Assembly (NCBI RefSeq): GCF_030817355.1
Contig: NZ_JAUSZH010000001.1
Span: forward strand, 4,155,001-4,219,000
Source of the DNA: Streptomyces sp. V1I1
GTDB lineage: Bacteria > Actinomycetota > Actinomycetes > Streptomycetales > Streptomycetaceae
Length of the DNA stretch: 64,000 nucleotides
Direction of reading: 5' to 3'
Shown: piece by piece, positions 36,423-45,461 of the stretch
How positions within the stretch are numbered: the stretch's first letter is position 1
Layout: the number at the start of each line of letters is the position of its first letter
Translations under genes and position numbers: made by a program
Notes under the pieces: model-generated
The model's database searches: none
The model's input: the letters and a program-made list of their open reading frames with translations, nothing else
Told to the model about the DNA's origin: nothing

Positions 36423-38354
36423 TCAGCCGATCTTCACGTTCTTGTCGATGGTGGTCTGGTCGATGTCGGAGGTCCGCACGGTCACCTGGACCTGCCACTC
36501 GCCCGGCATCGGTATCTGGACCGCGCCCGCGCTCCAGTGTCCGGTGGTGAGGCGGTCGGGGGTGATCGGCAGCGGACCGATCTGCTTGGCCTTGAGGGTG
36601 AAGGAAACCTTCACCTCGGGCACGTCCATCGGCTTCAATTCCGGGTTGTAGATCCACACGTGCATTTCGTTGGCGCCGGAGGTGGCCGGGTCGAGGCTGA
36701 GCCGGACCGTCCCCTTGCCGTTCTGGCCGCCCGTGTCGAAGGGCAGCTTGAGCTCGGTGGGACCGGCGGGTGCGGGAGCGGCCGCCTGGGCACCTCCGGA
36801 CCGGGCAGCCTCTTCTTCCGTACGGCCCGGTTCGGTGGTTGTCAGCACGGTGGTCACGGCCAGGAGCACCACCGCGACACCGGCCTCCGCCAGCACGGAT
36901 CGGCGCAGTCCGGAGCGCGAGGGGTCGGCGTCCCGCGCCTTCTTCTTCTGGGCAGTGGCCACCGCGGCCTTCTGGCGGGCGAGTTGAGTGGCCCGCTCGG
37001 GGTCCGACGAGTCTGCCGCTTCCTCTGCTTCCTCGGCGTTGGCCTCCGTCGCCTCCGTCGCCTCCGTCGCCTCCTCCGTTGCCCCGGTCGCCACCGTCGT
37101 CGGCTCCCCGAGCTGCGCCGTCCACCGTCGCGAGATCCACGCGACACCGACCATGACGACGACCAGCCCTACCTTGACCAGCAGCAGCTGTCCGTACGAC
37201 GTTCCGGTCAGCGCCGACCACGAACCGACCTGCCGCCAGGACTGGTAGAGCCCGGTCGCGGCGAGCACGACGACGCTGATGAACGCGACCCTGGAGAACC
37301 GCCGCACCGCCGCCCGCTCGATCGACGGCGCACGGTAGAGCGCGGTCAGCAGCGCCGCGAGCCCGCCGAGCCAGGTGGCCACGGCCAGTAGATGAGCTAC
37401 GTCCACGGGCATCGCGAGTCCCGGCTGGATGCCGGTCGACGCATGCTCCGACAGCGCCCAGGTCCCGGCGATCCCGGCCGCGACGACCGTGCCGCCGATG
37501 GCGAGACCGAAGGTGAGGTCCTTCTTCTCGGCTTCGTCCTCGCGCTTCGCGTACGCCCCGAAGAGCACGGCGACGAACAGCGCGGCCGCCCCGAGCAGCA
37601 GCAGCCGGGAGATCAACGCCGCCCCGGTCTTGGTCTCGAGGACGTCCCGCAGCCCGCCGAGGTCGAAGGCGTCCGCCAGTTTTCCGGAGCCGGTATAGGG
37701 GGTGCGCAGCAGGAGCGTCGCGAGGGTGGCCGCGGTGAGTGTCACCCAGCCCTGTACGACGAGGCGTTGCAGCGGGCGGACGGAAGCGCCGCGCTGCCAG
37801 CACAGGAGCACGAAGGCCGCGCCGCCTGCCAGCAGCACGAAGCCCGCGTACGAGGCGTAGCGCGCGATGTCATAGAGGACGCCGACGACGCCTCCGCCGG
37901 CCTCCTTCTCGGGGAGGGCGACGGTGGTTTTGGAGGGCGCTCCGATCGAGAAGGTGAAGGCCCCGGAGATGGGATGGCTGTCGGCCGAGACGGCCTGCCA
38001 GGCCACGGTGTACGTGCCGTTGGGCAGTCCGGGCAGCAGATCGACGCCGTAGCTGACCGTGCCACCGGTGCTCAGATCACGGATCTTCGCCTTGTCGGAG
38101 CGTTTGCCGCTGGGTTCGAGGACCCGGATCGAGTCGTTCCCCATGGCGACCTGCTCGGAGAAAGTGAGCGTGACGTCCTTGGGGGCGGTGGCGACCACCG
38201 CCCCGTCCTTCGGGTTGCTCCCGGTCAGCGCGGCGTGCGCCGAAGCGGGACTCGCGCCGGCCAGGAGTGCGCCGAGAAGCGTGCCGATGAGCACGGCCGC
38301 GGCGAGTAGCAGCCGGACGGTGGAAGAGCCGAAGCGCGGGGCGGTGGCTGTCAT
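36423..38354 (-). CDS. CopC-CopD fusion (YcnJ-like) copper-uptake membrane protein
   Basis: This is a 643-residue protein. After a signal peptide (to about residue 39, ending ASAHAA) comes a CopC domain whose mature N-terminal His binds Cu(II). About eight CopD helices follow (150-400), with a low-complexity acidic Glu/Ala-rich cytoplasmic loop (about 413-455), another helix, and a C-terminal extracytoplasmic beta domain. The family delivers copper across the membrane. It is in the operon ycnI-sco-pcuAC-copCD-dtpA; only 7 bases separate it from the peroxidase gene. Confidence 0.9.
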   Translation of the reverse strand: MTATAPRFGSSTVRLLLAAAVLIGTLLGALLAGASPASAHAALTGSNPKDGAVVATAPKDVTLTFSEQVAMGNDSIRVLEPSGKRSDKAKIRDLSTGGTVSYGVDLLPGLPNGTYTVAWQAVSADSHPISGAFTFSIGAPSKTTVALPEKEAGGGVVGVLYDIARYASYAGFVLLAGGAAFVLLCWQRGASVRPLQRLVVQGWVTLTAATLATLLLRTPYTGSGKLADAFDLGGLRDVLETKTGAALISRLLLLGAAALFVAVLFGAYAKREDEAEKKDLTFGLAIGGTVVAAGIAGTWALSEHASTGIQPGLAMPVDVAHLLAVATWLGGLAALLTALYRAPSIERAAVRRFSRVAFISVVVLAATGLYQSWRQVGSWSALTGTSYGQLLLVKVGLVVVMVGVAWISRRWTAQLGEPTTVATGATEEATEATEATEANAEEAEEAADSSDPERATQLARQKAAVATAQKKKARDADPSRSGLRRSVLAEAGVAVVLLAVTTVLTTTEPGRTEEEAARSGGAQAAAPAPAGPTELKLPFDTGGQNGKGTVRLSLDPATSGANEMHVWIYNPELKPMDVPEVKVSFTLKAKQIGPLPITPDRLTTGHWSAGAVQIPMPGEWQVQVTVRTSDIDQTTIDKNVKIG

Positions 38355-38376
38355 GGCGTGATCAGTCCCTCGGTGC

Positions 38377-38856
38377 TCAGTGCTTCATCGGGTTGTACGT
38401 GGGCTCCTTCACGGGAAGTTCGACCTTGATCGGGCCGGACTTCTCGAAACGCAGCTCCACGGCGACCTCCTCGCCCTGCTTCGGCTTCTGCTTGAGCTTC
38501 ATGAACATGATGTGGTTTCCACCGCGTTCGAGATCGAGCTCGCCGTCCGCAGGCACGTCGAAGGCCTTCACCTCCTGCATCTTCTGGTTCTTCGACTCAT
38601 GGATCGTGATGTCGTCCGAGATGTCGCTTGTGACGGAGGTGAGTTTGTCCGCGCCGCCTCCGCTGTTCTGCACGGTCAGAAACCCGGCCGCCATGTCGTC
38701 CCCCACGGGCTGCGGCATGAACGCGCCGCTGACCTTCAACTCCGGCCCGTTGTCGGACGAGGTGGAACAACCCGCCAGCGCCAGCCCCGCGGTCAGGGCT
38801 ATGACCGAGGCGAGGGCGGGGGTCAGGGCGAGGGCGGGGGTTGTGCGGCGGTTCAC
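38377..38856 (-). CDS. PCu(A)C-type copper chaperone lipoprotein
   Basis: This 159-residue protein has a lipobox LALAGCSTS at about residues 22-30, so it is lipid-anchored outside the cell. The copper motif H-x-M spread is present: IHESKNQKMQEV followed by GGNHIMFMKL. In S. lividans the equivalent (ECuC) loads Cu(I) onto Sco. The GTG start at 38856 overlaps the sco-like stop (GTGA), so the two partners are translationally coupled. Confidence 0.92.
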   Translation of the reverse strand: MNRRTTPALALTPALASVIALTAGLALAGCSTSSDNGPELKVSGAFMPQPVGDDMAAGFLTVQNSGGGADKLTSVTSDISDDITIHESKNQKMQEVKAFDVPADGELDLERGGNHIMFMKLKQKPKQGEEVAVELRFEKSGPIKVELPVKEPTYNPMKH

Positions 38857-39506
38857 GGGTTCTCCCCGCGGACGAGCTTCGGCAGGTCCTTGGCGTAGTC
38901 GTCCACTGTCGTGTCCTCGCCGTACAGCACATAGCCCTTGTCGGTCTTCGGGGAGAACGCGATGACCTGCGCGCCGTGCATGGAGACGACCGTGCCGTCC
39001 TTCTCCTTCTTCGGCGGGTCGATGCCGATGCCCATCTGGCGTGCGCCGGCCTGGATCGTAGAAAAGTCGCCGGTGAGGCCGGTGAACGACGGGTCGCCCG
39101 CGCTGGGCAGCCACTTTGCGAGCTCGGCCGGGGTGTCCCGCTCCGGGTCGGTGGTGACGAATACGACCTGGAGCTTGTCCTGGTCGGCCTTGGGGAGCTG
39201 CTTCTTGGCGATGGCGAGGTTGCTCATCGTCAGCGGGCAGACGTCGGGGCAGTGCGTGTAGCCGAAGTAGATCAGCGTCGGCCTGCCCTTGGTCCGCTCG
39301 CGCAGGTCGTACTTCTTGCCGTGGGTGTCCGTGAGGACGAGGTTCGGCTTGGCGTACGGCTGGTCGAGCAAGGTCGCCGGCCGGTTCGCCTGGGCGGAGA
39401 TATCAGCGACGGGCCCCTTGGCGGAGTCGTCGCCGCCCGAGCAGGCGGACAGGGTGAGCCCGGCGGCCACGACGAGCGCGGCCGCGGACAAAGTCTTCTT
39501 ACGCAT
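38853..39506 (-). CDS. sco: Sco1/SenC-family copper metallochaperone lipoprotein
   Basis: This thioredoxin-fold protein of 217 residues has a lipobox LTLSACSGG (about residues 19-27) and the copper-binding pair CPDVC in YTHCPDVCPLTM, with a downstream conserved His in SMHGAQV. Sco proteins insert copper into the CuA site of cytochrome oxidase and, in Streptomyces, into GlxA. The ATG at 39506 (MRKKTLSAA) gives a proper signal peptide; the TTG at 39521 would add five residues. Confidence 0.93.
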   Translation of the reverse strand: MRKKTLSAAALVVAAGLTLSACSGGDDSAKGPVADISAQANRPATLLDQPYAKPNLVLTDTHGKKYDLRERTKGRPTLIYFGYTHCPDVCPLTMSNLAIAKKQLPKADQDKLQVVFVTTDPERDTPAELAKWLPSAGDPSFTGLTGDFSTIQAGARQMGIGIDPPKKEKDGTVVSMHGAQVIAFSPKTDKGYVLYGEDTTVDDYAKDLPKLVRGENP

Positions 39507-39550
39507 GGAGAAATGTCCCAAATGTGGTGTACGGACCGTCAGGCGGCGCG

Positions 39551-40297
39551 TCAGGAGGTGCGGCGGCGTCCGGCCAGGACGCCGAAGGCGACGCCTGCGG
39601 CGCCGACGAGGATGCCGACGATGCCCAGGATGCGCGCCGTGCTGTCGCTGCTGTCGTCGGACGCGGCCTCGGTCTTCTCGTCCTCGTCGTGCCCGGCGTT
39701 CTTGGCGTCCTTGCCGTCCTTGGCGGCCGCGTCCGTGGCGCCGCCGCCGTGGTGATCGTCGGTGGCCGCAGACAGCTTCAGGACCGGCGCGGGGGACTCG
39801 GGCTCCTCAGCGCCCTCCTTGGTCTCCTCGATCCAGCGCACGACCTCCTTGTTGTCGTACGTCTGGATCGCCTTGAACACCAACTGGTCGGTGTCCTCGG
39901 GCAGCCGCCCGAGCGAGACAGGGAACTGCTGGAACTGGCCAGGGGCGATCTTGGAACCGTCCGCGGTCCAGGTGACCTTGGAGACCGCCTCGGTGATCTG
40001 CTTGCCGTGCACCTCGAGCGGCTTGGCCAGCTTCGACTTGGTGACCTCGACCTTCCAGCCGGGCACGGGCTGCGGCATCACGGACGACAGCGGGTGGTCG
40101 GTGGGGACGGTGACTTCGAGCTTCACGGTCGAGGCGTTGTCGCGCTCGTTGGGGACCTTGAAGTTGACCGTCGCGTAGCCGCCCTTGGCGGCTTCGCCCT
40201 GCGGTTGCACGCTGACGTGCGCGAAGGCGGTGCCGGACAGGATCAGCACGGAGGAGGCGGCGATACCGGTCGCGACAGCGATGCGGGAAACGTTCAT
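39551..40297 (-). CDS. YcnI-family (DUF1775) copper-binding membrane protein
   Basis: This is a 248-residue protein with a signal peptide ending SGTAFAHV, so the mature protein would begin with His, as needed for the mono-histidine copper brace described for B. subtilis YcnI. The DUF1775 domain spans about residues 27-165. An acidic, His-containing linker (DDHHGGG) and a C-terminal membrane helix with RRR stop-transfer complete the protein. It is the first gene of the copper operon; the start is ATG at 40297. Confidence 0.92.
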   Translation of the reverse strand: MNVSRIAVATGIAASSVLILSGTAFAHVSVQPQGEAAKGGYATVNFKVPNERDNASTVKLEVTVPTDHPLSSVMPQPVPGWKVEVTKSKLAKPLEVHGKQITEAVSKVTWTADGSKIAPGQFQQFPVSLGRLPEDTDQLVFKAIQTYDNKEVVRWIEETKEGAEEPESPAPVLKLSAATDDHHGGGATDAAAKDGKDAKNAGHDEDEKTEAASDDSSDSTARILGIVGILVGAAGVAFGVLAGRRRTS

Positions 40298-40394
40298 GGC
40301 AGAGGACACTCCACAGTTCATGGGAGGCGGATGTGCGCCGCGCACACAGGGGTGCGCCGGCACCGCGGCCGCCACTCCCGTCGAGTGGGCCGCG

Positions 40395-41180
40395 TCAGGC
40401 TGCGAGAGCGAGGTCCGCGGGAGGCCCGCGCCTGATCACCGTGTGCTGGAGCGCCTCCCCGGCGGCCGGCGCGGGAGGGTCGCACGACGTCCGGGGAGCG
40501 CGCGGATCCACCGTGGGCGCCCCCGAGAGACCGGCTCGCAGCGCCCGTACGAGAGTGAGCGCGGCGCGCAGCGAACGCAGCCACGCCGTCTGGGCCACCT
40601 CATGGGCCGAGTCCGCCGACAGCCGGGTCAGCCGTACGAGCGCGAGATCCCCGCGCCGCAGCAGCCAGCCGGTCGCGAGCGCGGCCAGCAGATGCCCGAG
40701 CAGCATGGGGAGGCTGGGCAGCAGCTGAGGCGAAGCGGCGACGGTCTGCGCCATATGGTCGTGGGTGCCGTGCCCCGGCGGGGTGATGCCCGCGGTGGTG
40801 ACGATCCGCCGGGCGTCCGCGGGGCTCAGCGACGCTGCGCCCGCCCCGCACACCAGCTTCGCGGCCATTCTGATCAGCGCGTCGTCGGCCGTCGGGGTCA
40901 GCTGCAACCGGTGCTGTCCGACCTCGAACAGGGCGTGCAGAGCGACCTGTCCGACGGTCAGCGCGACGGCGATGGAGGGCAGCGAGCGCGTCCGCCCGGC
41001 GAACGGCGCGACCAGCGCGAACACCCCGATGAAGCCTGCCGCCAGAGTCCACCAGGGCACGGCCGCACAGGCGGCCAGCACATGTCCCGTCGCGGACAGC
41101 ACGACGCAGACCGCGGTGAACACCGCGGCCCTCAGCAGCCGCAGACCGGCTCCGGCGCGTGCAACGGGGATGGACGACAT
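40395..41180 (-). CDS. multipass membrane protein of unknown function, copper-cluster neighbour
   Basis: This 261-residue protein has about five hydrophobic segments (18-40, 43-60, 68-88, 130-172 region) and a His-containing loop GHGTHDHMA. The C-terminal third is a cytoplasmic-type Arg/Ala-rich tail. I recognise no family with certainty. It lies 97 bases upstream of the YcnI gene in the same direction, so it may belong to the copper regulon; this is contextual inference only. Confidence 0.7.
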   Translation of the reverse strand: MSSIPVARAGAGLRLLRAAVFTAVCVVLSATGHVLAACAAVPWWTLAAGFIGVFALVAPFAGRTRSLPSIAVALTVGQVALHALFEVGQHRLQLTPTADDALIRMAAKLVCGAGAASLSPADARRIVTTAGITPPGHGTHDHMAQTVAASPQLLPSLPMLLGHLLAALATGWLLRRGDLALVRLTRLSADSAHEVAQTAWLRSLRAALTLVRALRAGLSGAPTVDPRAPRTSCDPPAPAAGEALQHTVIRRGPPADLALAA

Positions 41181-41372
41181 GGCCGGGTCATCATCGCACT
41201 GCGGTGGGAGCGGCCGTACGGCAGGTCCGGAAGATCCCCTTTGGCGACATACATCGCCGCGCGAGCCGCGCGCGTCCGCCGAATGAGCGCAATCACGTCA
41301 ACTGTGTGCTTACGGACCGCGTCTTGCGGCAATACGTATCGGTATGTCGAGCCGCAGCCAGGAGGCTGGAGC

Positions 41373-41831
41373 ATGAGCATCTGGTGGTCTCTCCACTTGC
41401 GGCGCGAAGCCGCGAGCGTCCCGCTCGCCCGGCGCCTGCTGCTCGGCACCATGGAGACCGCGGGCGTCGATCCCGACATCTCCTACGATCTGTCGGTCGC
41501 GCTCAGCGAAGCCTGTGCGAACGCCGTGGAGCACGGCGGCGGCCAGGGCTCCGGCGAAGCCTCCGCCGCATACCGCGTCACCGCGTATCTGGACGGCGAG
41601 AAGTGCCGTATCGAAGTGGCCGATTCGGGCCCCGGCTTTCCCACCAGGCGCGGCGGGTGCGCCTACGCCGTGCCGCAGGCCGCGCTCACCGACGAGAGCG
41701 GCCGCGGACTCTGTCTGATCGAGCAGCTCGCCGACCATGTCCACTTCCGCAACCGGCCCGGCCACGGCGCGGTGGTCAGCTTCGACAAGATCCTGAAATG
41801 GCGGGAGGACGCGCTGCTCAAGGTCTCCTGA
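41373..41831 (+). CDS. RsbW/HATPase-type ATP-binding regulatory protein
   Basis: This is a 152-residue GHKL ATPase domain. The N box is VALSEACANAVEHGG, the G1 box EVADSGPGF and the G2-like box ESGRGLCLIEQLAD. Such stand-alone domains are anti-sigma or anti-anti-sigma kinases; Streptomyces encodes dozens. Strong ribosome-binding site CAGGAGG before the ATG at 41373. No cognate sigma or antagonist is adjacent. The stop codon lies inside a 10-base tandem repeat. Confidence 0.9.
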   Translation: MSIWWSLHLRREAASVPLARRLLLGTMETAGVDPDISYDLSVALSEACANAVEHGGGQGSGEASAAYRVTAYLDGEKCRIEVADSGPGFPTRRGGCAYAVPQAALTDESGRGLCLIEQLADHVHFRNRPGHGAVVSFDKILKWREDALLKVS

Positions 41832-41872
41832 GGTCTCCTGAGATTTCTTGAGAACTCTTGAGAACTCCTGAG
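41821..41872 (+). repeat. 10-base tandem repeat over a stop codon
   Basis: Five consecutive 10-mers, AGGTCTCCTG, AGGTCTCCTG, AGATTTCTTG, AGAACTCTTG and AGAACTCCTG, follow each other without a gap. The stop codon of the ATP-binding protein (TCC-TGA) is in the first. The units fit the pattern AGNNNTCYTG. Confidence 0.9.
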
Positions 41873-41910
41873 CCGCGCGTCCTCCGCCGTGTTCCTCGTA
41901 TGTCCGGGGG

Positions 41911-43368
41911 TCAGCCCTTGAGCGAGGCCATCCAGGCCTCGATCTCGTCGGCCTGCCGCGGCAGCGCCGCCGACAGATTCCGGTTGCCGTCCTCGGTGAC
42001 CAGGATGTCGTCCTCGATCCGGACGCCGATGCCGCGGTACTCCTCCGGCACCGTCAGGTCGTCCGCCTGGAAGTAGAGCCCGGGCTCCACGGTCAGGCAC
42101 ATGCCCGGCTCCAGCGTCCCGTCGACATACGCCTCGGTGCGCGCGGCGGCGCAGTCGTGGACGTCCATGCCGAGCATGTGGCCGGTGCCGTGCAGGGTCC
42201 AGCGGCGCTGCAGACCCAGCTCCAGCACGCGCTCCACCGGTCCTTCGAGCAGACCCCACTCGACGAGCTTCTCGGCGAGCACACGCTGCGCGGCGTCGTG
42301 GAAGTCGCGGTACTTGGCGCCCGGCTTCACGGCCGCGATGCCCGCCTCCTGCGACTCGTACACCGCGTCGTAGATCTTGCGCTGGAGCTCGTTGAAGCGG
42401 CCGTTGATCGGCAGCGTCCGCGTGATGTCGGCGGTGTAGAGGGTGTGGGTCTCCACGCCTGCGTCCAGCAGCAGCAGCTCGCCGGAGCGGACCGGGCCGT
42501 CGTTGCGCACCCAGTGCAGGGTGGTGGCGTGCGGTCCGGCCGCGCAGATCGAGCCGTAGCCGATGTCATTGCCCTCGACGCGGGCGCGCAGGAAGAAGGT
42601 GCCCTCGATGTAGCGCTCGCTGGTCGCCTCGGCCTTGTCCAGGATCCTGACGACGTCCTCGAAACCACGCGCCGTGGAGTCGCACGCCTTCTGCAGCTCG
42701 CCGATCTCGAACTCGTCCTTCACGGCACGCGCCTCGGAGAGGTATACGCGCAGCTCCTCGTCGCGCTCCGCGGTGACCTTGTCGGTCAGGGCGGCCTCGA
42801 TGCCGGCGTCGTGGCCGCGCACGGCGCGGACCGGTCCGGTCGCCTGGCGCAGCTGCTCGGGCAGTTCGCGCACGTCCTTGGCGGGAATGCCCAGCAGCTG
42901 CTCGGCCTCGGCGAGGGAGTGGCGGCGGCCGACCCACAGCTCGCCCTGGCCGGAAAGCCAGAACTCGCCGTTCTCACGGTTGGAGCGGGGCAGCAGATAG
43001 ATGGTGGCGCGGTGGCCTTCGCCGTGCGGCTCCAGGACCAGGACGCCGTCCTCGGACTGGTCGCCGGTGAGGTACGCGTACTCGGTCGAGGCGCGGAAGG
43101 CGTACTCGGTGTCATTGGAGCGGGTCTTCAGATTGCCCGCCGGGATCACCAGGCGCTCGCCGGGGAAACGCGCAGAGAGCGCGGCACGGCGGGCGGCGGT
43201 GTGCGAGGCCTGGGCGATGGGCTGCAGATCGTGCAGCTCGGTGTCGGCCCAGCCGGTCGTCATGTTCTCGGCGAGCTCGTCGGACACGCCCGGGTACAGG
43301 CCGTTCTTGCGCTGCTTGATTGGCTGCTCTTCTTCTTCCGGGGTCTCCGGGGTGAGCTCCTCAGCCAC
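41911..43368 (-). CDS. pepP: Xaa-Pro aminopeptidase (aminopeptidase P)
   Basis: M24-family enzyme of 485 residues that removes N-terminal residues ahead of proline. An N-terminal creatinase-like domain (about 60-220) precedes the catalytic domain with metal ligands in LLLDAGVETHTLYTADITR, HGTGHMLGMDVHD, TVEPGLY and GVRIEDDILV. Start GTG at 43368 with GAGGAG upstream. The acidic N-terminus (ETPEEEEQP) is typical of the Streptomyces form. Confidence 0.95.
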   Translation of the reverse strand: MAEELTPETPEEEEQPIKQRKNGLYPGVSDELAENMTTGWADTELHDLQPIAQASHTAARRAALSARFPGERLVIPAGNLKTRSNDTEYAFRASTEYAYLTGDQSEDGVLVLEPHGEGHRATIYLLPRSNRENGEFWLSGQGELWVGRRHSLAEAEQLLGIPAKDVRELPEQLRQATGPVRAVRGHDAGIEAALTDKVTAERDEELRVYLSEARAVKDEFEIGELQKACDSTARGFEDVVRILDKAEATSERYIEGTFFLRARVEGNDIGYGSICAAGPHATTLHWVRNDGPVRSGELLLLDAGVETHTLYTADITRTLPINGRFNELQRKIYDAVYESQEAGIAAVKPGAKYRDFHDAAQRVLAEKLVEWGLLEGPVERVLELGLQRRWTLHGTGHMLGMDVHDCAAARTEAYVDGTLEPGMCLTVEPGLYFQADDLTVPEEYRGIGVRIEDDILVTEDGNRNLSAALPRQADEIEAWMASLKG

Positions 43369-43456
43369 GTCTTCTCCTCGATACGACACTGGACCGGCTT
43401 CCATCGTATGTGCGACGGGAAGACCGCCCGGTGCCCTGTGGAAAACGTGTGGGACG

Positions 43457-45007
43457 TCAGTCAAAACGGGCGGCGAGCAGCACCACGTCCTCACCGCTGT
43501 CGGCCTCGTCGAGACCTTCCGAAAGCACTGTGCGCAGCACATGGTCGGCGATCGCCGCCGGGTCGTGGCGTACGGCATTCGGCACGCTCGCCGCCGCCGC
43601 GTGCAGCCGCGCGAAGGCCCGGTCCATGGGATCGCCGGTACGCCGCAGCAGCCCGTCCGTATACAGCAGCACCGTTTCTCCTGGCTCGGGCGAAAGCTCC
43701 ACGCTCGGCGCCTCCCAGCAGGCGAGCATCCCCAGGGGGGCCGACAGGGACGTCTCGACGAACTCGGTGCGCCGCTCGCCGACCACCAACGGCGGTGTGT
43801 GCCCCGCCCCGGCCAGCACGATCTTCCTCCTGGCCGGCTCGGCGTACGCGAAGAGCGCGGTGGCGGTCCTGGCCGGCTCGGTCAGCCGCAGCAGCAGCTC
43901 CAGATCGGACAGTACGGCGACGGGGTCCTCGCCCTCCATCACGGCGTACGCCCGCAGGGATGCCCGCAGCCGCCCCATCGCGGCCAGCGCGCTCGGCCCG
44001 GAGCCGCTGACCGAACCCACGGCCAGTCCCAGCGCGCCTTCCGGCAGCGGCAGCGCGTCGTACCAGTCGCCGCCGCCGTGCGGTCCTGTGCGGTGCCTGG
44101 CGGCGAGCTGGACGCCCGGCACCCGGGGCAGCCGGCTGGGCAGCAGCTCCTCGGCGACGGTCGCCACCGTGGCGCGGGCGTGTTCCAGCTCGAGGAGCCG
44201 GGCCAGATGCTCGGTGGCGTAGCGCATATAGAGCCCGACGAGATGGCACTGGCGCTCCACCGGCGCGGCGGGCTCGTCGTACATCCAGACGGCGGCGCCG
44301 AGCGTGCCTGCCGTTTCGGAGGCGAGCGGCTGGGTGTAACTGGCGGCATAGCCGAGGCGGACGACGACGTCGCGGTGGTGGGGGTCGAGGGTCTCTTCGG
44401 CGAGCAGGTCGGGGTGGGCGACGGCCTCCGGGAGGCCGCCCGGACCGGGCCGCCCGTCGGGGAGCCGACCGTCCAGGATCCTGCCGTACGCGGTCGCGCC
44501 GCGCGGGACCGTCTCGATATGGCCAAGTTCGGCATGGGTGAGCCCGAGGCCCTTGGTGAGGGCGGGGCCGTGGTCGGGCTCGAAACAGTCGGCCCGCCAG
44601 GAGCCCGGCGCGGGTTCGAGGACGACCATGCCTCGGCGGGCGCCGACCAGGGCGGCTCCCGCGCGCAGCAGTTCATGGAGGGCGTCGTCGAGCGAAGCGG
44701 TTCTGGCCAGGCGTTCGGTGAGTTCGTGGAGGGTGGTCAGATCGGAGACCCAGCCGGCCAGCCGGTCCTGAATCACCGCGCCGGGAGGGGCCGCTGAGGC
44801 AGGAAGGGCGGGCAGGGGGGAGGAAGTGTGCGCTGGAGCTGGAACCGCTGAATCGATTCCAGCCACTTTCGGCAGGTGAGGGGCGCTCATGGCAGCCGGC
44901 TTTCCGACTGGTGCACTTCGCTCAATAGCATCGCAAACCCCCATGTCATTCTGCGCGGCTATCAATGCATCCACATGTACACGCACACGTAAGGGGATGT
45001 CCAGCAT
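43457..45007 (-). CDS. GAF-SpoIIE (PP2C-type) phosphatase, one metal ligand replaced
   Basis: This is a 516-residue protein. A GAF-like sensor domain spans about residues 95-265, and a SpoIIE/RsbU domain about 290-516. Two PP2C metal motifs are intact (GGGDWYDAL and LLYTDGLL). The motif that normally reads D-V-x-G-H-G is SVSGSGPSA here, so the Asp and His are gone. The family dephosphorylates anti-anti-sigma factors. The start at 45007 (MLDIPLRVRVHVD) matches the extended N-terminus I recall for Streptomyces homologues. The RsbW-like gene is nearby at 41373. Confidence 0.88.
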   Translation of the reverse strand: MLDIPLRVRVHVDALIAAQNDMGVCDAIERSAPVGKPAAMSAPHLPKVAGIDSAVPAPAHTSSPLPALPASAAPPGAVIQDRLAGWVSDLTTLHELTERLARTASLDDALHELLRAGAALVGARRGMVVLEPAPGSWRADCFEPDHGPALTKGLGLTHAELGHIETVPRGATAYGRILDGRLPDGRPGPGGLPEAVAHPDLLAEETLDPHHRDVVVRLGYAASYTQPLASETAGTLGAAVWMYDEPAAPVERQCHLVGLYMRYATEHLARLLELEHARATVATVAEELLPSRLPRVPGVQLAARHRTGPHGGGDWYDALPLPEGALGLAVGSVSGSGPSALAAMGRLRASLRAYAVMEGEDPVAVLSDLELLLRLTEPARTATALFAYAEPARRKIVLAGAGHTPPLVVGERRTEFVETSLSAPLGMLACWEAPSVELSPEPGETVLLYTDGLLRRTGDPMDRAFARLHAAAASVPNAVRHDPAAIADHVLRTVLSEGLDEADSGEDVVLLAARFD

Positions 45008-45461
45008 TGCCCCAGTGGGATTGGTGGTGTCTACGAGACTGTTAACTTGGCTGAAAAATGCACCCTATGGCGGTTGATTGAGGTCGACTGAGGGCGGTCA
45101 GTAGGGCGTCATTCCAAGCGTGATGGGTACGTAAACGGTGATGGCCAGGGGCAGTTGGGACCGCCCCGGAACCTGGCGGTGGGCCTGGGCGTCTTAACAG
45201 CCGAAGGTCGCGCCCCATCCCCGAGTGGCGGGGAAAAGTTCAGCGGGACAGCAAGCGCCAGGCGCGCGCCACCCCTCGCCACGCGTTTAATGGACTACAG
45301 CCCACGTTCGGCCCCCGGGCGGCGATCCTGTCGCAGGCGAAGCGGGGGGTCGCCCATGCCACCGGCAAGGGGCGGTGATACGCCGACTTGTACGCACAGT
45401 GAAGAGCTGCACACATGTTGTGATGTGGACCTCGGCGTTCAACGGAAAGGAACGAGCGCTC
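45008..45461. other. 454-base divergent intergenic region
   Basis: This stretch separates the phosphatase and the prim-pol-like gene. No reading frame stands out. It contains GTTAACTTGGCTGAAAAATG near 45040, which may be promoter DNA for the phosphatase, and AAAGGAACGAG before the right-hand gene. No repeats or known operators were seen. Confidence 0.5.

Noticed and set aside
42157..44010. 617-codon plus-strand open frame over pepP and the SpoIIE phosphatase
   Set aside because: It is antisense to two well-supported genes and has no motif.
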